Below, piece after piece: positions 45,664-56,100 of a stretch of 64,000 bases of DNA; position 1 is the first letter of the stretch; every line of letters begins with the position of its first letter. The position numbers and the translations under genes are program-made. The stretch lies in assembly GCA_036495715.1 (NCBI GenBank), contig DASXML010000017.1, forward strand, positions 1 through 64,000, given 5' to 3'. This DNA is from Scandinavium sp036495715. GTDB lineage: Bacteria; Pseudomonadota; Gammaproteobacteria; Enterobacterales; Enterobacteriaceae. Below the pieces are notes generated by a model that saw nothing but the letters and a program-made list of their open reading frames with translations, searched no databases and had not been told where the DNA came from.

Positions 45664-46470
45664 ATGCAACATCCTATGTTGACCATCGCCGTGCGTGCAG
45701 CGCGCAAGGCGGGTAATGTGATTGCCAAACACTACGAGATGCCAGATTCCGTAGAAACCACCCAGAAAGGCAGCAATGATTTCGTGACTAACGTCGATAA
45801 AGCCGCCGAAGCGATGATTATCGAAACGATCCGCAAATCTTACCCGCAACATACCATTATCGCCGAAGAATCAGGCGAACTGGCAGGCGAAGATCAGGAT
45901 GTTCAATGGGTTATCGATCCACTGGATGGCACCACCAACTTCGTTAAACGTCTTCCTCATTTCTCTGTATCCATCGCCGTGCGCATTAAAGGCCGTACTG
46001 AAGTGGCCGTGGTTTACGATCCAATGCGTAACGAACTGTTCACCGCGACCCGTGGTCAGGGTGCACAGCTGAACGGCTTCCGTCTGCGCGGCGCTATCGC
46101 TCGTGACCTGGATGGCACCATTCTGGCCACCGGCTTCCCGTTCAAAGCGAAGCAACACGCTCCAGCTTATATGAATATTCTGGGCAAGCTGTTTACCGAA
46201 TGCGCTGACTTCCGTCGCATGGGTTCTGCTGCACTGGATCTGTGCTACGTCGCTGCGGGTCGCGTTGACGGTTACTTCGAACTGGGCCTCAAGCCGTGGG
46301 ATTTCGCTGCGGGTGAACTGATTGCTCGTGAAGCGGGTGCGCTGGTTTGCGATTTCACCGGCGGTCACAACTACATGACGACCGGTAACATCGTCGCAGG
46401 TAACCCACGCATTGTTAAAGCGATGCTGGCGAACATGCGTGATGAACTGAGCGAAGCGCTGAAGCGCTAA
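45664..46470 (+). CDS. suhB: Inositol monophosphatase family protein SuhB
   Basis: 268 residues (E. coli 267). It has inositol monophosphatase activity, but in E. coli its main role is in rRNA antitermination and ribosome assembly with NusA. Metal-binding motifs are complete: AEESGE, WVIDPLDGTTNFV and LKPWDFAAGEL. A likely promoter lies just upstream. Confidence 0.97.
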   Translation: MQHPMLTIAVRAARKAGNVIAKHYEMPDSVETTQKGSNDFVTNVDKAAEAMIIETIRKSYPQHTIIAEESGELAGEDQDVQWVIDPLDGTTNFVKRLPHFSVSIAVRIKGRTEVAVVYDPMRNELFTATRGQGAQLNGFRLRGAIARDLDGTILATGFPFKAKQHAPAYMNILGKLFTECADFRRMGSAALDLCYVAAGRVDGYFELGLKPWDFAAGELIAREAGALVCDFTGGHNYMTTGNIVAGNPRIVKAMLANMRDELSEALKR

Positions 46471-46484
46471 GTTAAGCTGTGGTG

Positions 46485-46563
46485 CCCGGCAAAGCTTGCC
46501 GGGCCTACGATGTTACAGGCGATTCTACGGGCCTACAACACAAGCGATAGCGCCATCAGGCGG
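46485..46563. repeat. REP-type hairpins downstream of suhB
   Basis: CCCGGCAA at 46485-46492 pairs perfectly with TTGCCGGG at 46496-46503 around a 3-base loop. A second REP-like sequence (ACGGGCCTACAAC to GCGCCATCAGGCGG) follows to 46563. No T tract. It separates the convergent ends of suhB and the NicO exporter gene. Confidence 0.65.
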
Positions 46564-46565
46564 AA

Positions 46566-47546
46566 TTAAAAGGGTCTTAATCCCCTGCCCTCCGGCACCG
46601 CACTCAACCACATCACCACCGCTGCCACCACCAACACAGCACCACCGGCAAATGCCAGCGTCGTCCAGCCAATTTGTCGCCACATCACCGGCGCGCGATT
46701 ACCGCTCAAGCGCACGGCAAGTTGACGAAAACTGTGCACCAGCAGCGCCAGTGAAGAAATGGTTATCGAGGTTCCCGCCGCCATTGCCAACGCCGACGCC
46801 ACGCCCCAGCTAAACACGCCAATCACCTTACTGAACAGCAGCACCATGATCGCCCCGGAACAGGGCCGCATCCCCATCGACAGTACAATCACCAGCCTCG
46901 CCCGCCCGTCATTTCCGCTTTCCATTTGTTTGGGATCGGGCAGATGCCGATGCCCACAGCCGCAATTAGCATGATGTTCATGATGAGGCGTAAAAGCGGT
47001 AAACGTCGGCTTACGTAAAATCTGCCGCAGCTTTTTCACTGCGCGCCAGCACAGCAATAACCCCAATACCCCGACCAGCGCGTAACTGCCCTTTTCCAGC
47101 CAGAAATTACTGAGATGCAGCGAGCGAGCGGGCAACGCCAGTATCGTCAGCACAACAACAACCAACCCAATCGCCACTAATCCTTGTAATAAAGAAGCGG
47201 CCAGCGTCAGACCCATGCTTGATTTGAGTTTTGACGGATGCGTCGCAAGCCAGGTGGTGATCACGACTTTGCCGTGGCCTGGCCCCAGCGCGTGCAGCAC
47301 GCCGTAGATAAAACTGAATGCCAGCAGTGAACCGCCCGCTTTGGACGGATTTTCTGCCACCGCCTGCAACAGGCCGCTTAATTGTTGATTCAGCTCCCGT
47401 TGCCAAATGATGCTTTTCAGCAGCACCTGCGGCCAGGCGTGCCACAGCCAGACGCCACCCAAAAGCGCCAGCATCAAAAACAGCGCCAGCGGCCACAGCG
47501 ATAACCAATGGCGCGAACGCGTGGTTGCAGAGAAGATTACGGACAT
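46566..47546 (-). CDS. NicO/RcnA-type nickel-cobalt exporter
   Basis: 326 residues with about six to seven hydrophobic segments. Family motifs HALGPGHGKVV (about residue 89) and GMRPCSGAI are intact. A His-rich cytoplasmic loop between them (HHEHHANCGCGHRH) is typical of metal handling. Likely exports nickel, cobalt or a related divalent metal. It overlaps the end of the upstream DUF1007 gene by 10 bp, so they are co-translated. The pair takes the place of E. coli yfhR. Metal specificity cannot be read from sequence. Confidence 0.85.
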   Translation of the reverse strand: MSVIFSATTRSRHWLSLWPLALFLMLALLGGVWLWHAWPQVLLKSIIWQRELNQQLSGLLQAVAENPSKAGGSLLAFSFIYGVLHALGPGHGKVVITTWLATHPSKLKSSMGLTLAASLLQGLVAIGLVVVVLTILALPARSLHLSNFWLEKGSYALVGVLGLLLCWRAVKKLRQILRKPTFTAFTPHHEHHANCGCGHRHLPDPKQMESGNDGRARLVIVLSMGMRPCSGAIMVLLFSKVIGVFSWGVASALAMAAGTSITISSLALLVHSFRQLAVRLSGNRAPVMWRQIGWTTLAFAGGAVLVVAAVVMWLSAVPEGRGLRPF

Positions 47547-48175
47547 GTCAGCGTCACCTGTTGAGCAAACTGTTGGCCTAAATCCATGTCCTCTGGCGGC
47601 GCATCGGCTTTATCGAGCGACAGCGCATAGGTGGTCAACTCTTCATTCGGTTTAGGCGTATGCACATTGAGCTTACAGCCTTTTGGCGCATCGGCAGGCA
47701 GAGAAACGTAAGCCTCTTTGTCGTAATGCATATCAACGAAATAAGTCGGATCAAAGGTGGAAAACTGGTACGTCTGCCCGGCGAGCGACTGTGGCGTAGC
47801 CAACGGCAGTGTAAATGTCAGCACTGCTTTGTGCCCATCGCGGGAAAGACCGTATGCCGTCGGGCGATTTTCAAATTTCACCTTTTGCTTGCCGTGCCAG
47901 AATTCGGTGAAATAGTGCTGCCCGAGCACATTCGCCATCACCTCTGCCGCCAGTCGTTTCCATACATCGTCGCCCGGTTTGGCGCTGCCAGCGTCATACA
48001 GCAAATCCGCAGAAGTGATTTCATCCATCGTCCAGCGCATATTAATCGCGGTGAGCTGGCCTTCTTTCACCACCAACTGGCTTTGCATACTGATAAAACT
48101 GTGCGGGTGTGCGGTGGCTTGCCACGATAAAAGCGCGCCAACGACCAGAACCATGCTCTGTTTCACTCTCGTCAT
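47537..48175 (-). CDS. Periplasmic DUF1007 protein
   Basis: 212 residues. The start at 48175, preceded by GAGGATGCG, gives a clear signal peptide ending in WQATA (about residue 22) followed by HPHSFI, the usual DUF1007 mature N-terminus. The mature protein is soluble and His/Asp/Tyr-rich with no recognised catalytic motif. DUF1007 proteins are commonly encoded next to NicO-type transporters. A role in periplasmic metal binding or delivery is inferred only from context. Confidence 0.85.
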   Translation of the reverse strand: MTRVKQSMVLVVGALLSWQATAHPHSFISMQSQLVVKEGQLTAINMRWTMDEITSADLLYDAGSAKPGDDVWKRLAAEVMANVLGQHYFTEFWHGKQKVKFENRPTAYGLSRDGHKAVLTFTLPLATPQSLAGQTYQFSTFDPTYFVDMHYDKEAYVSLPADAPKGCKLNVHTPKPNEELTTYALSLDKADAPPEDMDLGQQFAQQVTLTCP

Positions 48176-48297
48176 CGCATCCTCAGCGAAAAATTCTGTG
48201 ACCGACTCCCGCAATACTTGCGCAAAGGCGTCCCGGCTGGCTTTCACACCGCCATCCTTTAACTATTCTTATCATAAACCTTACTGGAACCTGACAG

Positions 48298-49581
48298 ATG
48301 ATGACCGTGCAAGAACTGCCATCTGTGCTTTCCAGTCCACAGCGCCGCTGCCAGATCCTGCTCATGCTGTATCTGCCAGGGCAGTCCGTGACACCGGAGG
48401 CGATTGCGCGAGTGAACAGCGTTGGTGACGCTGTCGCCCGACAGGATATCGCCGAAATACGTCACGTCATCCAGCGCTATCACCGACTGAACATCGTGAC
48501 GCTTGCAGACGGCAGCTACCGGATTGAAGGCACCACCTTAGACCAGCGCTTATGCCTTATCCACTGGCTGCGCCGTGCGCTACGGCTTTGCCCTGGTTTT
48601 ATCAGCGGGCAGTTTACCCCATCGCTCAAAACTCAGCTTAAACAATCGGGCATCTCGCGAATTCTGTACGACGATACCAACCTGCGGGCACTGGTCAATC
48701 GCTGCGGGCAAAATCTCCAGCGGCAGTTCGACAGCCGCGACGTCGCGTTTCTCGGCCTGTACCTGCAATATTGTCTGTTGCAACAGCATCCACAGCAAGC
48801 GCCCGAGTTTAGCAGCGGGCAGCGCAAATGGGCGCAGGCCAGCGCCGAATATCAGGTCGCGGCAGAAATTGCCCGCCACTGGCAGCGCCGCACCCTGAAA
48901 GACGCGCATCCGGATGAGCATCTGTTTTTGGCTTTGCTGTTTATGATGCTGAAAGTACCGGACCCGAAACGCGATCATCACACGCAAGAAGTGCGGCTCT
49001 ACCGCAGCATTAACCAACTGATTGACCGCTTCCAGCAGCTTTCTGGTCGACAGTTCAGCGATCGCCGTGGGCTACGCGATCAACTGTATGTGCATCTGGC
49101 GCAGGCCATCAACCGTTGTCTGTACGGCGTCGGGATTGATAACAGTTTGCCGGAAGAAGTTCAGCGGCTCTATCCGCGCCTGATGCGCACCACGGAGCAG
49201 GCGTTGACCGAGTTCGAAGCGCATTACGCGTTGCGCATTTCACATGAAGAGATGGGGCTGATTGCGGTGATTTTTGGCGCGTGGCTGATGCAGGAAAGCG
49301 ACTTGCAGGAAAAACAGGTGGTGCTACTGACCGGAGACAATCCACAACTGGAGCAGGAAATTGAGCAGCAGTTACGCGAACTGACCTTGTTGCCGCTGAA
49401 TATCAAATACCAGACGCTGCAAGCTTTCCAAAAAGAAGGGGCAGCGAAAGGCGTGGCCCTGATTGTCACGCCTTATTCATTGGCGCTGCCGCTGTTTTCC
49501 CCGCCGCTGATCCACGCCGGGGAGCCGCTCAGCGAGCGACAGCGACAGCACATTTGTCAGATGCTGGAAGCCCCCGGCTGA
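48298..49581 (+). CDS. csiE: Stationary-phase protein CsiE
   Basis: 427 residues, similar to E. coli CsiE (426). It has PRD-type domains (phosphotransferase-regulated) in the middle (about residues 150-320) without an evident membrane segment. Conserved blocks include QFTPSLKTQLKQSGI, GIDNSLPEE, HEEMGLIAVIFGAWL and REL-TLLPLNIKY. The E. coli gene is induced by cAMP-CRP and RpoS; its function is unknown. The 3' end overlaps hcaT by 25 bp tail to tail. Confidence 0.95.
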   Translation: MMTVQELPSVLSSPQRRCQILLMLYLPGQSVTPEAIARVNSVGDAVARQDIAEIRHVIQRYHRLNIVTLADGSYRIEGTTLDQRLCLIHWLRRALRLCPGFISGQFTPSLKTQLKQSGISRILYDDTNLRALVNRCGQNLQRQFDSRDVAFLGLYLQYCLLQQHPQQAPEFSSGQRKWAQASAEYQVAAEIARHWQRRTLKDAHPDEHLFLALLFMMLKVPDPKRDHHTQEVRLYRSINQLIDRFQQLSGRQFSDRRGLRDQLYVHLAQAINRCLYGVGIDNSLPEEVQRLYPRLMRTTEQALTEFEAHYALRISHEEMGLIAVIFGAWLMQESDLQEKQVVLLTGDNPQLEQEIEQQLRELTLLPLNIKYQTLQAFQKEGAAKGVALIVTPYSLALPLFSPPLIHAGEPLSERQRQHICQMLEAPG

Positions 49582-50711
49582 GGAGTGACCTTCGGCCTGA
49601 CAAACAGCGCAGGCAGTGCCACCAACGCCATCACCCAGAACACGCCCTGATGCAAATGCTGATAAAGGAAACCGGCGAAGACGGTCATGATGGCAATACT
49701 GCCGCCCATTGCGACGGCAGAATAGACCGCTTGCAGGCGAATGACTTCACTGCCCTGGCGCGCGGAGATATAACGCATTGCCGCCAAATGACAGACGGTG
49801 AAAGTACCGCAGTGCAAAATTTGCGCCACAATCAGCCACGGCAGCTCAGTGGTCCAGCCCATGATGCCCCAGCGCAACAGCCCACAAATGCCGGAAAGCA
49901 GCAGCAAATCACGCGCGCCAAATCGGCTGAACACTTTCTTACTGACCGCAAAAATCACCACTTCTGCGACAACCCCGAGCGACCACAAATACCCCACTGA
50001 CGAGGCGGAATATCCGGCTTCTTGCCAGTAAATCGCGCTGAAACCGTAGTAGGCCGCGTGCGCACCTTGCAGTAGACAAACACACGCCAGAAAACGCCAG
50101 CTTTGTGCCACCATCGAACGCCACGCAGGCCAGCCCGCGCCTTCCTGATGCCGCGTTTCCCCTTGCGGCATCACCGACGGCTTAATCAACATTCCAAGCA
50201 GCATTGACGCAATACCGATGCTCAGCAACACCAAAATGGCGCGATAGTCGAACAGACTCACCAGTTTACCGGTGAGCGCCGAACCAATCACAAACGCAAC
50301 CGAGCCCCACAGCCGCACCCGGCCGTAATCCATGGTTATCTGCTTTTGCCAGGTATTCGCCAGCGCATCGGTGAGCGGCACCAGCGGTGAGAAGAACAGG
50401 TTAAAGCCGACCATCATCGCCATCAGCCAGGCCACTTTTGTGCCAGCCCAGAAAGCGAGCACGAACAGCAGCGTTAACAGCGCGAGAATGCGTAACGCAC
50501 TGATTAAGCGCGACGGATCGCTAACGCGTGGGGCAATCAGCAAACTACCAAGGAAACGAGCCACTAACCCCGCGCCGAGCAGCACACCGATGGTTTCTGG
50601 GGTCAGCCCCGTGCCTGCGAGCCAGACGCTCCAGAAAGGTAAAAAGATGCCGTAGCTAAAGAAATAGGTGAAATAACTGAGCGCCAGCCAGCGCGTGGAA
50701 TGCAAGACCAT
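49557..50711 (-). CDS. hcaT: MFS transporter HcaT (3-phenylpropionate permease-like)
   Basis: 384 residues, about 12 membrane segments, nearly identical in its N-terminal half to E. coli HcaT. E. coli HcaT is a putative 3-phenylpropionate symporter next to the hcaREFCBD dioxygenase genes. The frame is open to 50777, but ATG at 50711 follows GGGAGGGA and gives the family N-terminus MVLHSTRWLALSYFTYFFSYG. The hca regulator and dioxygenase genes are absent; the next gene is yphB. It overlaps csiE by 25 bp. Confidence 0.95.
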   Translation of the reverse strand: MVLHSTRWLALSYFTYFFSYGIFLPFWSVWLAGTGLTPETIGVLLGAGLVARFLGSLLIAPRVSDPSRLISALRILALLTLLFVLAFWAGTKVAWLMAMMVGFNLFFSPLVPLTDALANTWQKQITMDYGRVRLWGSVAFVIGSALTGKLVSLFDYRAILVLLSIGIASMLLGMLIKPSVMPQGETRHQEGAGWPAWRSMVAQSWRFLACVCLLQGAHAAYYGFSAIYWQEAGYSASSVGYLWSLGVVAEVVIFAVSKKVFSRFGARDLLLLSGICGLLRWGIMGWTTELPWLIVAQILHCGTFTVCHLAAMRYISARQGSEVIRLQAVYSAVAMGGSIAIMTVFAGFLYQHLHQGVFWVMALVALPALFVRPKVTPQPGASSI

Positions 50712-50781
50712 GATTCCCTCCCAAATGGTGGCGCTAGTCTGGCGACAAACGGCGTGGCTGGCAAGTGACTTTAACAATCTG

Positions 50782-51639
50782 CTAACATGTTTTGTGCGAA
50801 TTTACGAGGATGCACGTAGAAAATCGCCATTTATTTCCTTTTTTCAGCATAACCAGCCCCGGTTGGCCCGCCCTGTTATGCGCATTCACCGGATGGCTTT
50901 GCGGTTCGAGGCAGACAAACGACTCGCCGGGCATTCTGAACAGCATCAGCCAGTTGGCTGTAGATCTTAACGTCACCGCCATCTGCTGATGGGTTATTTC
51001 TGCTTTACCGTTCCAGCCGGAATAGCAGACGTTAAGCCATTCATCCGTGCCGTGTTGCGCTGCGCTGAAATCCGCAGCGGCAGGTAACGAATCCGTCCAG
51101 GCCTGCGGTAAATGCAATTCACCTTCTGGCCAGTAACCGCTGGCAGAAAACTGGATCTGGCTCTGTGGGGTGACATGGAAAAAGGGATGCACGCCGCCGC
51201 CATACAGCATGGGCTGTTCACCGAGATGCTCTAGCGAAATCCCAATTTCCAGCGCGTTATCCCGTAATCGGTAACTCAACTCCGCCTGATAATCAAAGCC
51301 GCAGGCATGACGCTGGCGCAGCCGCAAAATACAGTGTTCATGACTTTGTTCTGCTACCGCCCATAATGAAAGCCAGCCATCGCCATGAAGAAAAAACTGC
51401 GTATCAGCTGGGCTTTCCGGCAACTGAATTGTGCGCCCACGTAAAATAAAGCGATTCCCTTCTACACGATTCGCCAGCGGCAGCATGGGGAAAAGTCCAC
51501 AATCACCGGGTGTTTCGCCCTTCCCTGCTCGCAGTATCGGCTGCTGAAAAGTGAGCGAGTCGAGGCTCAACACCGCCGCGCCCTGTAAGGCGACGCGCAT
51601 CCTTAAATGCGCGTTTTCCAACAACAGACTTTCCGCCAT
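50782..51639 (-). CDS. yphB: Aldose 1-epimerase-like protein YphB
   Basis: 285 residues, close to E. coli YphB (290). Galactose-mutarotase fold: it interconverts the alpha and beta anomers of free sugars. Catalytic His residues lie in FLHGDGW and GVHPFFH and the acid Glu in CLEPQSHPVNAHN, so an active mutarotase is likely. The start shares one base with the stop of the upstream sugar porter, so translation is coupled. Mutarotation of galactose released by the nearby GH36 enzyme is a reasonable inference. Confidence 0.9.
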   Translation of the reverse strand: MAESLLLENAHLRMRVALQGAAVLSLDSLTFQQPILRAGKGETPGDCGLFPMLPLANRVEGNRFILRGRTIQLPESPADTQFFLHGDGWLSLWAVAEQSHEHCILRLRQRHACGFDYQAELSYRLRDNALEIGISLEHLGEQPMLYGGGVHPFFHVTPQSQIQFSASGYWPEGELHLPQAWTDSLPAAADFSAAQHGTDEWLNVCYSGWNGKAEITHQQMAVTLRSTANWLMLFRMPGESFVCLEPQSHPVNAHNRAGQPGLVMLKKGNKWRFSTCILVNSHKTC

Positions 51640-53069
51640 CAGTGCGCGCTCCGCTCTTTTGCCGTTGCTGCCGTCTGGTGACGTGCTTCAAGCTGCTCTT
51701 CCAGTGCTTCAAGCGTCACGCCTTTGGTTTCCGGCACATTCCGCTGAATGTAAACCCAGCCCAGTGCGCAGATAATGCCATACAGGAAGAAACTGCCCGA
51801 CGCGCCCAAACTGGCGTTCAGCAATGGGAAGGTGTAGGTCAGCAGGAAACAGGCAATCCACAGCGCCAGCGTACCGAGCGACATCGCCAGCCCACGAACA
51901 CGATTAGGGAAGATTTCAGCCAGCAACACCCAGGTCACGGGCGCAAGCGTCAGCGCGTAAATGGCGATCGCCGCCAGCACAAGAATCAGCACCGGCCAGC
52001 CCATGATGCCCAGCGCATAAGCGCCAGCAATCAGCACGTAGATGAACGTCAGGCCACTGGCCCCGAACAGCATCAGTTTGCGACGGCCAATTTTATCCAC
52101 CAGCGGCAATGCACAGAGGGTAAAGATCAGGTTGATTATCCCGGTGGCGACGATCGACTTCAGCGTGCCGTTAATGTCAAACCCGGCGGAAGCAAAGATC
52201 TCCTGCGCATAGTTAAAGATGACGTTAATCCCGCACCACTGCTGGAATATTGCCAACACCATCCCCATGATCACCACCGGGCGGATCTGCGGTTGCAACA
52301 GCGTTGAGAACGACACGCGATGGGTATCTTTCGCCAGCGTATGCGCGATGTCATTCAGTGTTTGCGTGGCATACGCAGGTGAACCAATGCGCTCAAGCGT
52401 CTGACGTGCGCGGGCTTCTTTCCCGGCTTTCATCAGCCAACGCGGTGATTCTGGCACCACAAACAGCAGCACTAAAAATGCGACAGCGGGAACCAGTTCC
52501 GCACCAAACATCCAGCGCCAACCGGTTTGTCCGTTCCAGCTATCGACTATCGCCTGCTGCGTGGCACCTGCGGCGACCGGTTCAGCAATCAACAGATTAA
52601 TCAGCTGCGCCGCCAGTACGCCAATCACGATAGTTAACTGATTGACGGCAACAAACCGCCCGCGTTTTTCCGCTGGACTCACTTCCGCGATATACAGTGG
52701 ACTGAGCGCGGAGGCCAGGCCAATACCGATGCCGCCCACGATACGATACACAATGAACATGTCGAAATTACTCGCCATCGCTGTGCCCCACGCCGAGGCG
52801 CAGAACAAAATGGCAGAGACGATCAGCGGGAGGCGTCGACCAAATTTGTCTGCGCACCAGCCAGACACCAGTGCGCCAAAGATACAGCCCACCAGCGCGG
52901 AACTCATCGCCCAACCGGAAACGGCCGGATCGGTGATACCAAAATAGGCTTCATAGAAGGGCTTCGCCCCACCGATCACTACCCAGTCATAGCCAAACAA
53001 CAGTCCGCCGCAGGCCGCGACCAGACAGATAGTCCAGATATAGCCCATTTTTAAAGCTGAGTTTTGCAT
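51639..53069 (-). CDS. XylE-like MFS sugar porter
   Basis: 476 residues, 12 predicted membrane segments. Sugar-porter signatures are clear: GGLLFGYDWVVIGGA, DKFGRR, YIAEVSPAEKRGRF, PESPRWLMK, QQWCGINVIFNYA and PETKGVTLEALEEQ. Closest in pattern to the xylose/proton symporter XylE, so a proton-coupled monosaccharide porter; xylose, galactose or another hexose are possible. It follows yphG by 71 bp with a strong hairpin between. In E. coli this place is held by yphC-F (a dehydrogenase and an ABC transporter). Confidence 0.9.
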   Translation of the reverse strand: MQNSALKMGYIWTICLVAACGGLLFGYDWVVIGGAKPFYEAYFGITDPAVSGWAMSSALVGCIFGALVSGWCADKFGRRLPLIVSAILFCASAWGTAMASNFDMFIVYRIVGGIGIGLASALSPLYIAEVSPAEKRGRFVAVNQLTIVIGVLAAQLINLLIAEPVAAGATQQAIVDSWNGQTGWRWMFGAELVPAVAFLVLLFVVPESPRWLMKAGKEARARQTLERIGSPAYATQTLNDIAHTLAKDTHRVSFSTLLQPQIRPVVIMGMVLAIFQQWCGINVIFNYAQEIFASAGFDINGTLKSIVATGIINLIFTLCALPLVDKIGRRKLMLFGASGLTFIYVLIAGAYALGIMGWPVLILVLAAIAIYALTLAPVTWVLLAEIFPNRVRGLAMSLGTLALWIACFLLTYTFPLLNASLGASGSFFLYGIICALGWVYIQRNVPETKGVTLEALEEQLEARHQTAATAKERSAH

Positions 53070-53108
53070 GTTGATGTCCTCACACGGGAAAACAGAGGGT
53101 CAGAGTTG

Positions 53109-53131
53109 CCCGGCGGTCGATCTCCGCCGGG
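53109..53131 (-). terminator. Intercistronic hairpin between yphG and the sugar porter
   Basis: CCCGGCGG pairs perfectly with CCGCCGGG across a 7-base loop. There is no T tract, so it is more likely an mRNA-stabilising or attenuating structure than a full terminator. Confidence 0.6.
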
Positions 53132-53140
53132 TCAGTGTAT

Positions 53141-56100
53141 TTACTTCAGAATGCCGGTCGTTAACGCGTGGCGCAGCAGATGTGCTTTGTCATGTGCTGG
53201 ATTGAGCGTCAGTAACGCATCCAGTGCCTTATTTCCCGCTGCAATATCGCCTTTGCCGATGCTGCCAAGCGCGTCGATAAACAGGCAATGCTGCTGATGC
53301 CGCAACTGCGGGTTGCCATCCAGCGCCAACAAGTCGGGGAGAGAAACCGCAAAGAAATCGGACTCAGGAACCGCGTCTCGCTGTGCGGCAACCCAATCAT
53401 GGAAGCGCTGAAAATGCGCGTTAGCTCGCGCGTTATCACCCAACGCACGCATCGCCATGCCCTGCCAGAAGAGATAATCCACCGGCTGATCGTTGTAATA
53501 ACGGCCCGCATCGAGATCCGAGTCTCCGAGCATCGCCTGGGCAAAACAGCGCTCGGCTTGATCTGTTGCATGTTGTTGCGTCGCACAAACCCCCAGCAGA
53601 TACCAAATATCGTTGTCTGTCTGGCCTGGTAAACGCCCTTCGCCGAGGTTGTGCGGATAATGCAGCGCCTGTTGTAACAGCCCAGCGGCGTTGCCCGGTT
53701 CGCCGTCATGCATCAACGCCAACGCCTGATGCATCTGATTCAAGAGGTATTGCCCGGTGACTTTCCCCTCTCCGCCTTCCCACGGATGGAACACTTTTTC
53801 CCGCAGCACGCCCGCCGCCTGCGACCATTCGCCGCTGGCGTTCCACAGACTCAACAGTTCGGCGGTCAGATCGTCACGCTTAAACGCGACATCCAGACGC
53901 GACGCAAGCTGCGCCAAACGTGCAGCCACCGGCGCAGCGTTCAGCTTCGCCAGGCAATCGAGTTCAAACAGGAAGCGCGCGTTATCCGGTTCGAGCGCCA
54001 CGGCCTGCGCCAGATAACGCTGCGCGGTTTGCGCATCGTGAAGTTTGTTCCAGTAATAAATGCCGAGCAGGCGATGCGCCGGGGCAAAATCTGGTTCTTG
54101 CTGTACTGTTTTCTGCCAGCAAGAAATCGCCTCTGCATAACGACGTTTGCTGTACCAGAAGCAGCCGAGCAGATAGCTGGCGAAAGCGTCATCCGACAGC
54201 TGTTGCAGCATCTGCACTTCATCGAGGGTATTGGGGAAACGCACCCGACGCGCAAAACAAGCACGCGCTTGTTGCAGGCAATGCTCACGATTACCACCGA
54301 GTGCCGCGCGCCACAGCATCGGCAACGTTTCCTGACTATCGAGTATTTCAAGCAGTTCGAGCGCTTGTACTTTTTGCCCCAGCGACAGCAGCCAGCCCGC
54401 CAGATAACTGGCGTTGATGCCGCGCTGTCCGGTGACTTCACGCAGCGCTTCACGGTCAGCGTCGCTGCCACTTATCGCCCAGCGGGCATAATGCAGCGGA
54501 TAGCTCAGCGGCTGAGCAATAAGTTGCGCATCAATCCATGCCAGCGCGTCATCTTTACGCCCGATCTTCGCCAGCACCAGCGCTTTCAAGCCCATCGCCA
54601 GATTGTTGCTGCCGTTAAACAACAGGCTTTGTTCGACTTTGGTCAGCGCATCGACGTAGTCGCCTTTTTTCATCGCCAGACGCGCGAGCGCCCAGAATGC
54701 AGCATCACGGCAGTTACCGCTCCAGCTGGCTTTGTAATAGCGATCCCAGGCCTGTGCATCATCGCCCTGACGTTCCAGCGCCGAGGCAAGCAGCATACTG
54801 GCTTCACCGTCACGCGGGTTTTTGTTCAGCTTATGCGCCCGGGCAAGCGCAGCTTCGGCACATTGCTGCGCGCCCTGCCAGTCGGCGGCGTTGAGCAGCA
54901 ATGTACCCAGCGCGACGTTATTGCGGTAATCCTGTGGATCGATCGCCAGTGCGCGACGGTAGTAATCGGCTGCATGGCGGCTGGCATGGTTGTATTGCTC
55001 CAGATGTTGACCGATGAAATAGAGTTCGTCAGTGTTGCTTATTTCTTCCGACAGCAGCGGCGCTTTGGCGGCATCCGGTAACGGCGTTTCTCCGGCGATA
55101 TGCTCGTCGTAACGCAACAACGTTGTGCCTTCGGCGGTGCTGACCGTCAGCGTCAAACGCTGTGGGCCCACGCCCGGTAATACCTGCTGCCAGTTTTTTC
55201 CCGGTTCGAGAGAAATCACGGTTTCCCACAGCGGTGCATCGTTGGCACTCAGCACGACGCTAACGTCATGCAAGGGCGCAACCGCATACACCCCGAGTTC
55301 AAGCTGCGTGTCGACACGTTCAAGTTTGATCGCCAGCGTCGCGCTGGCGTTATGGACGCGCCCCAGCCCGCTGTAAGGCAGGAAGTTTTGCACGAACACT
55401 TTTTCTTCATACGGCGCAATCCAGGTGAAATCCGGCTGGTTATCGGTAAACACGCCGGTCATCAGTTCGATGTACGGACCGTTGTCATCCGTCAAGTTGC
55501 GATCCCAGGCCTGACCGAAATCGCCGTAACCCCAGCTCCACTGCTTTTTCCCCGGCGAAACGTGATGATCGGCGACGTGTAACAGCCCGCCCTGTTCGCC
55601 GTGGTGATAGGCACCGACAAAATCGTACTCTGATTTTTCCGCCATGTAGGACGTCGGCACTGGCACGTTTTTGTAGCGCGAAATGTCCACGCCCGCCGAG
55701 TAGTCAACTTTGTAGTAGGTGCCGGTGGCGATGGGGAATGCTGACACTGCGCGTTTGCCGTGGTCGAACACCGCCGTCACGTCCGGCGGGAACACGCTTT
55801 GGTGATCGTCGCCGCCTTTCACCGCCGGATTCGCCCACCACAGGAAATGGCGCGGCGTAGCGTTGCCGTTGAAGACTTTGCCCGTAATTTCCACCAGCGC
55901 CCGATCAGGATAAAGCGTGAAGCCCGCCATCACCTGCAAACCGCGCATCGGCTCTACTTCACCCAACCACACGGTTTGTTCGCCGTTTTCACCCGGCTGG
56001 ATTGTGACGTCAACAGGCATAAAGGTCGTTGGGCGGTGATGCTGCGGCCAGTTAAATTCGATGCCACCGGAGATCCATGGCCCCAGTAATCCAACCAGCG

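Noticed and set aside
46485..46503. Rho-independent terminator after suhB
   Set aside because: The hairpin is perfect but lacks a T tract and belongs to a REP-type repeat, so it is listed as a repeat.
53708..55081. 457-codon open frame opposite yphG
   Set aside because: Long, but wholly inside the yphG TPR region on the other strand, rich in Gln/Arg/His as expected for a shadow, with no start signal or domain.
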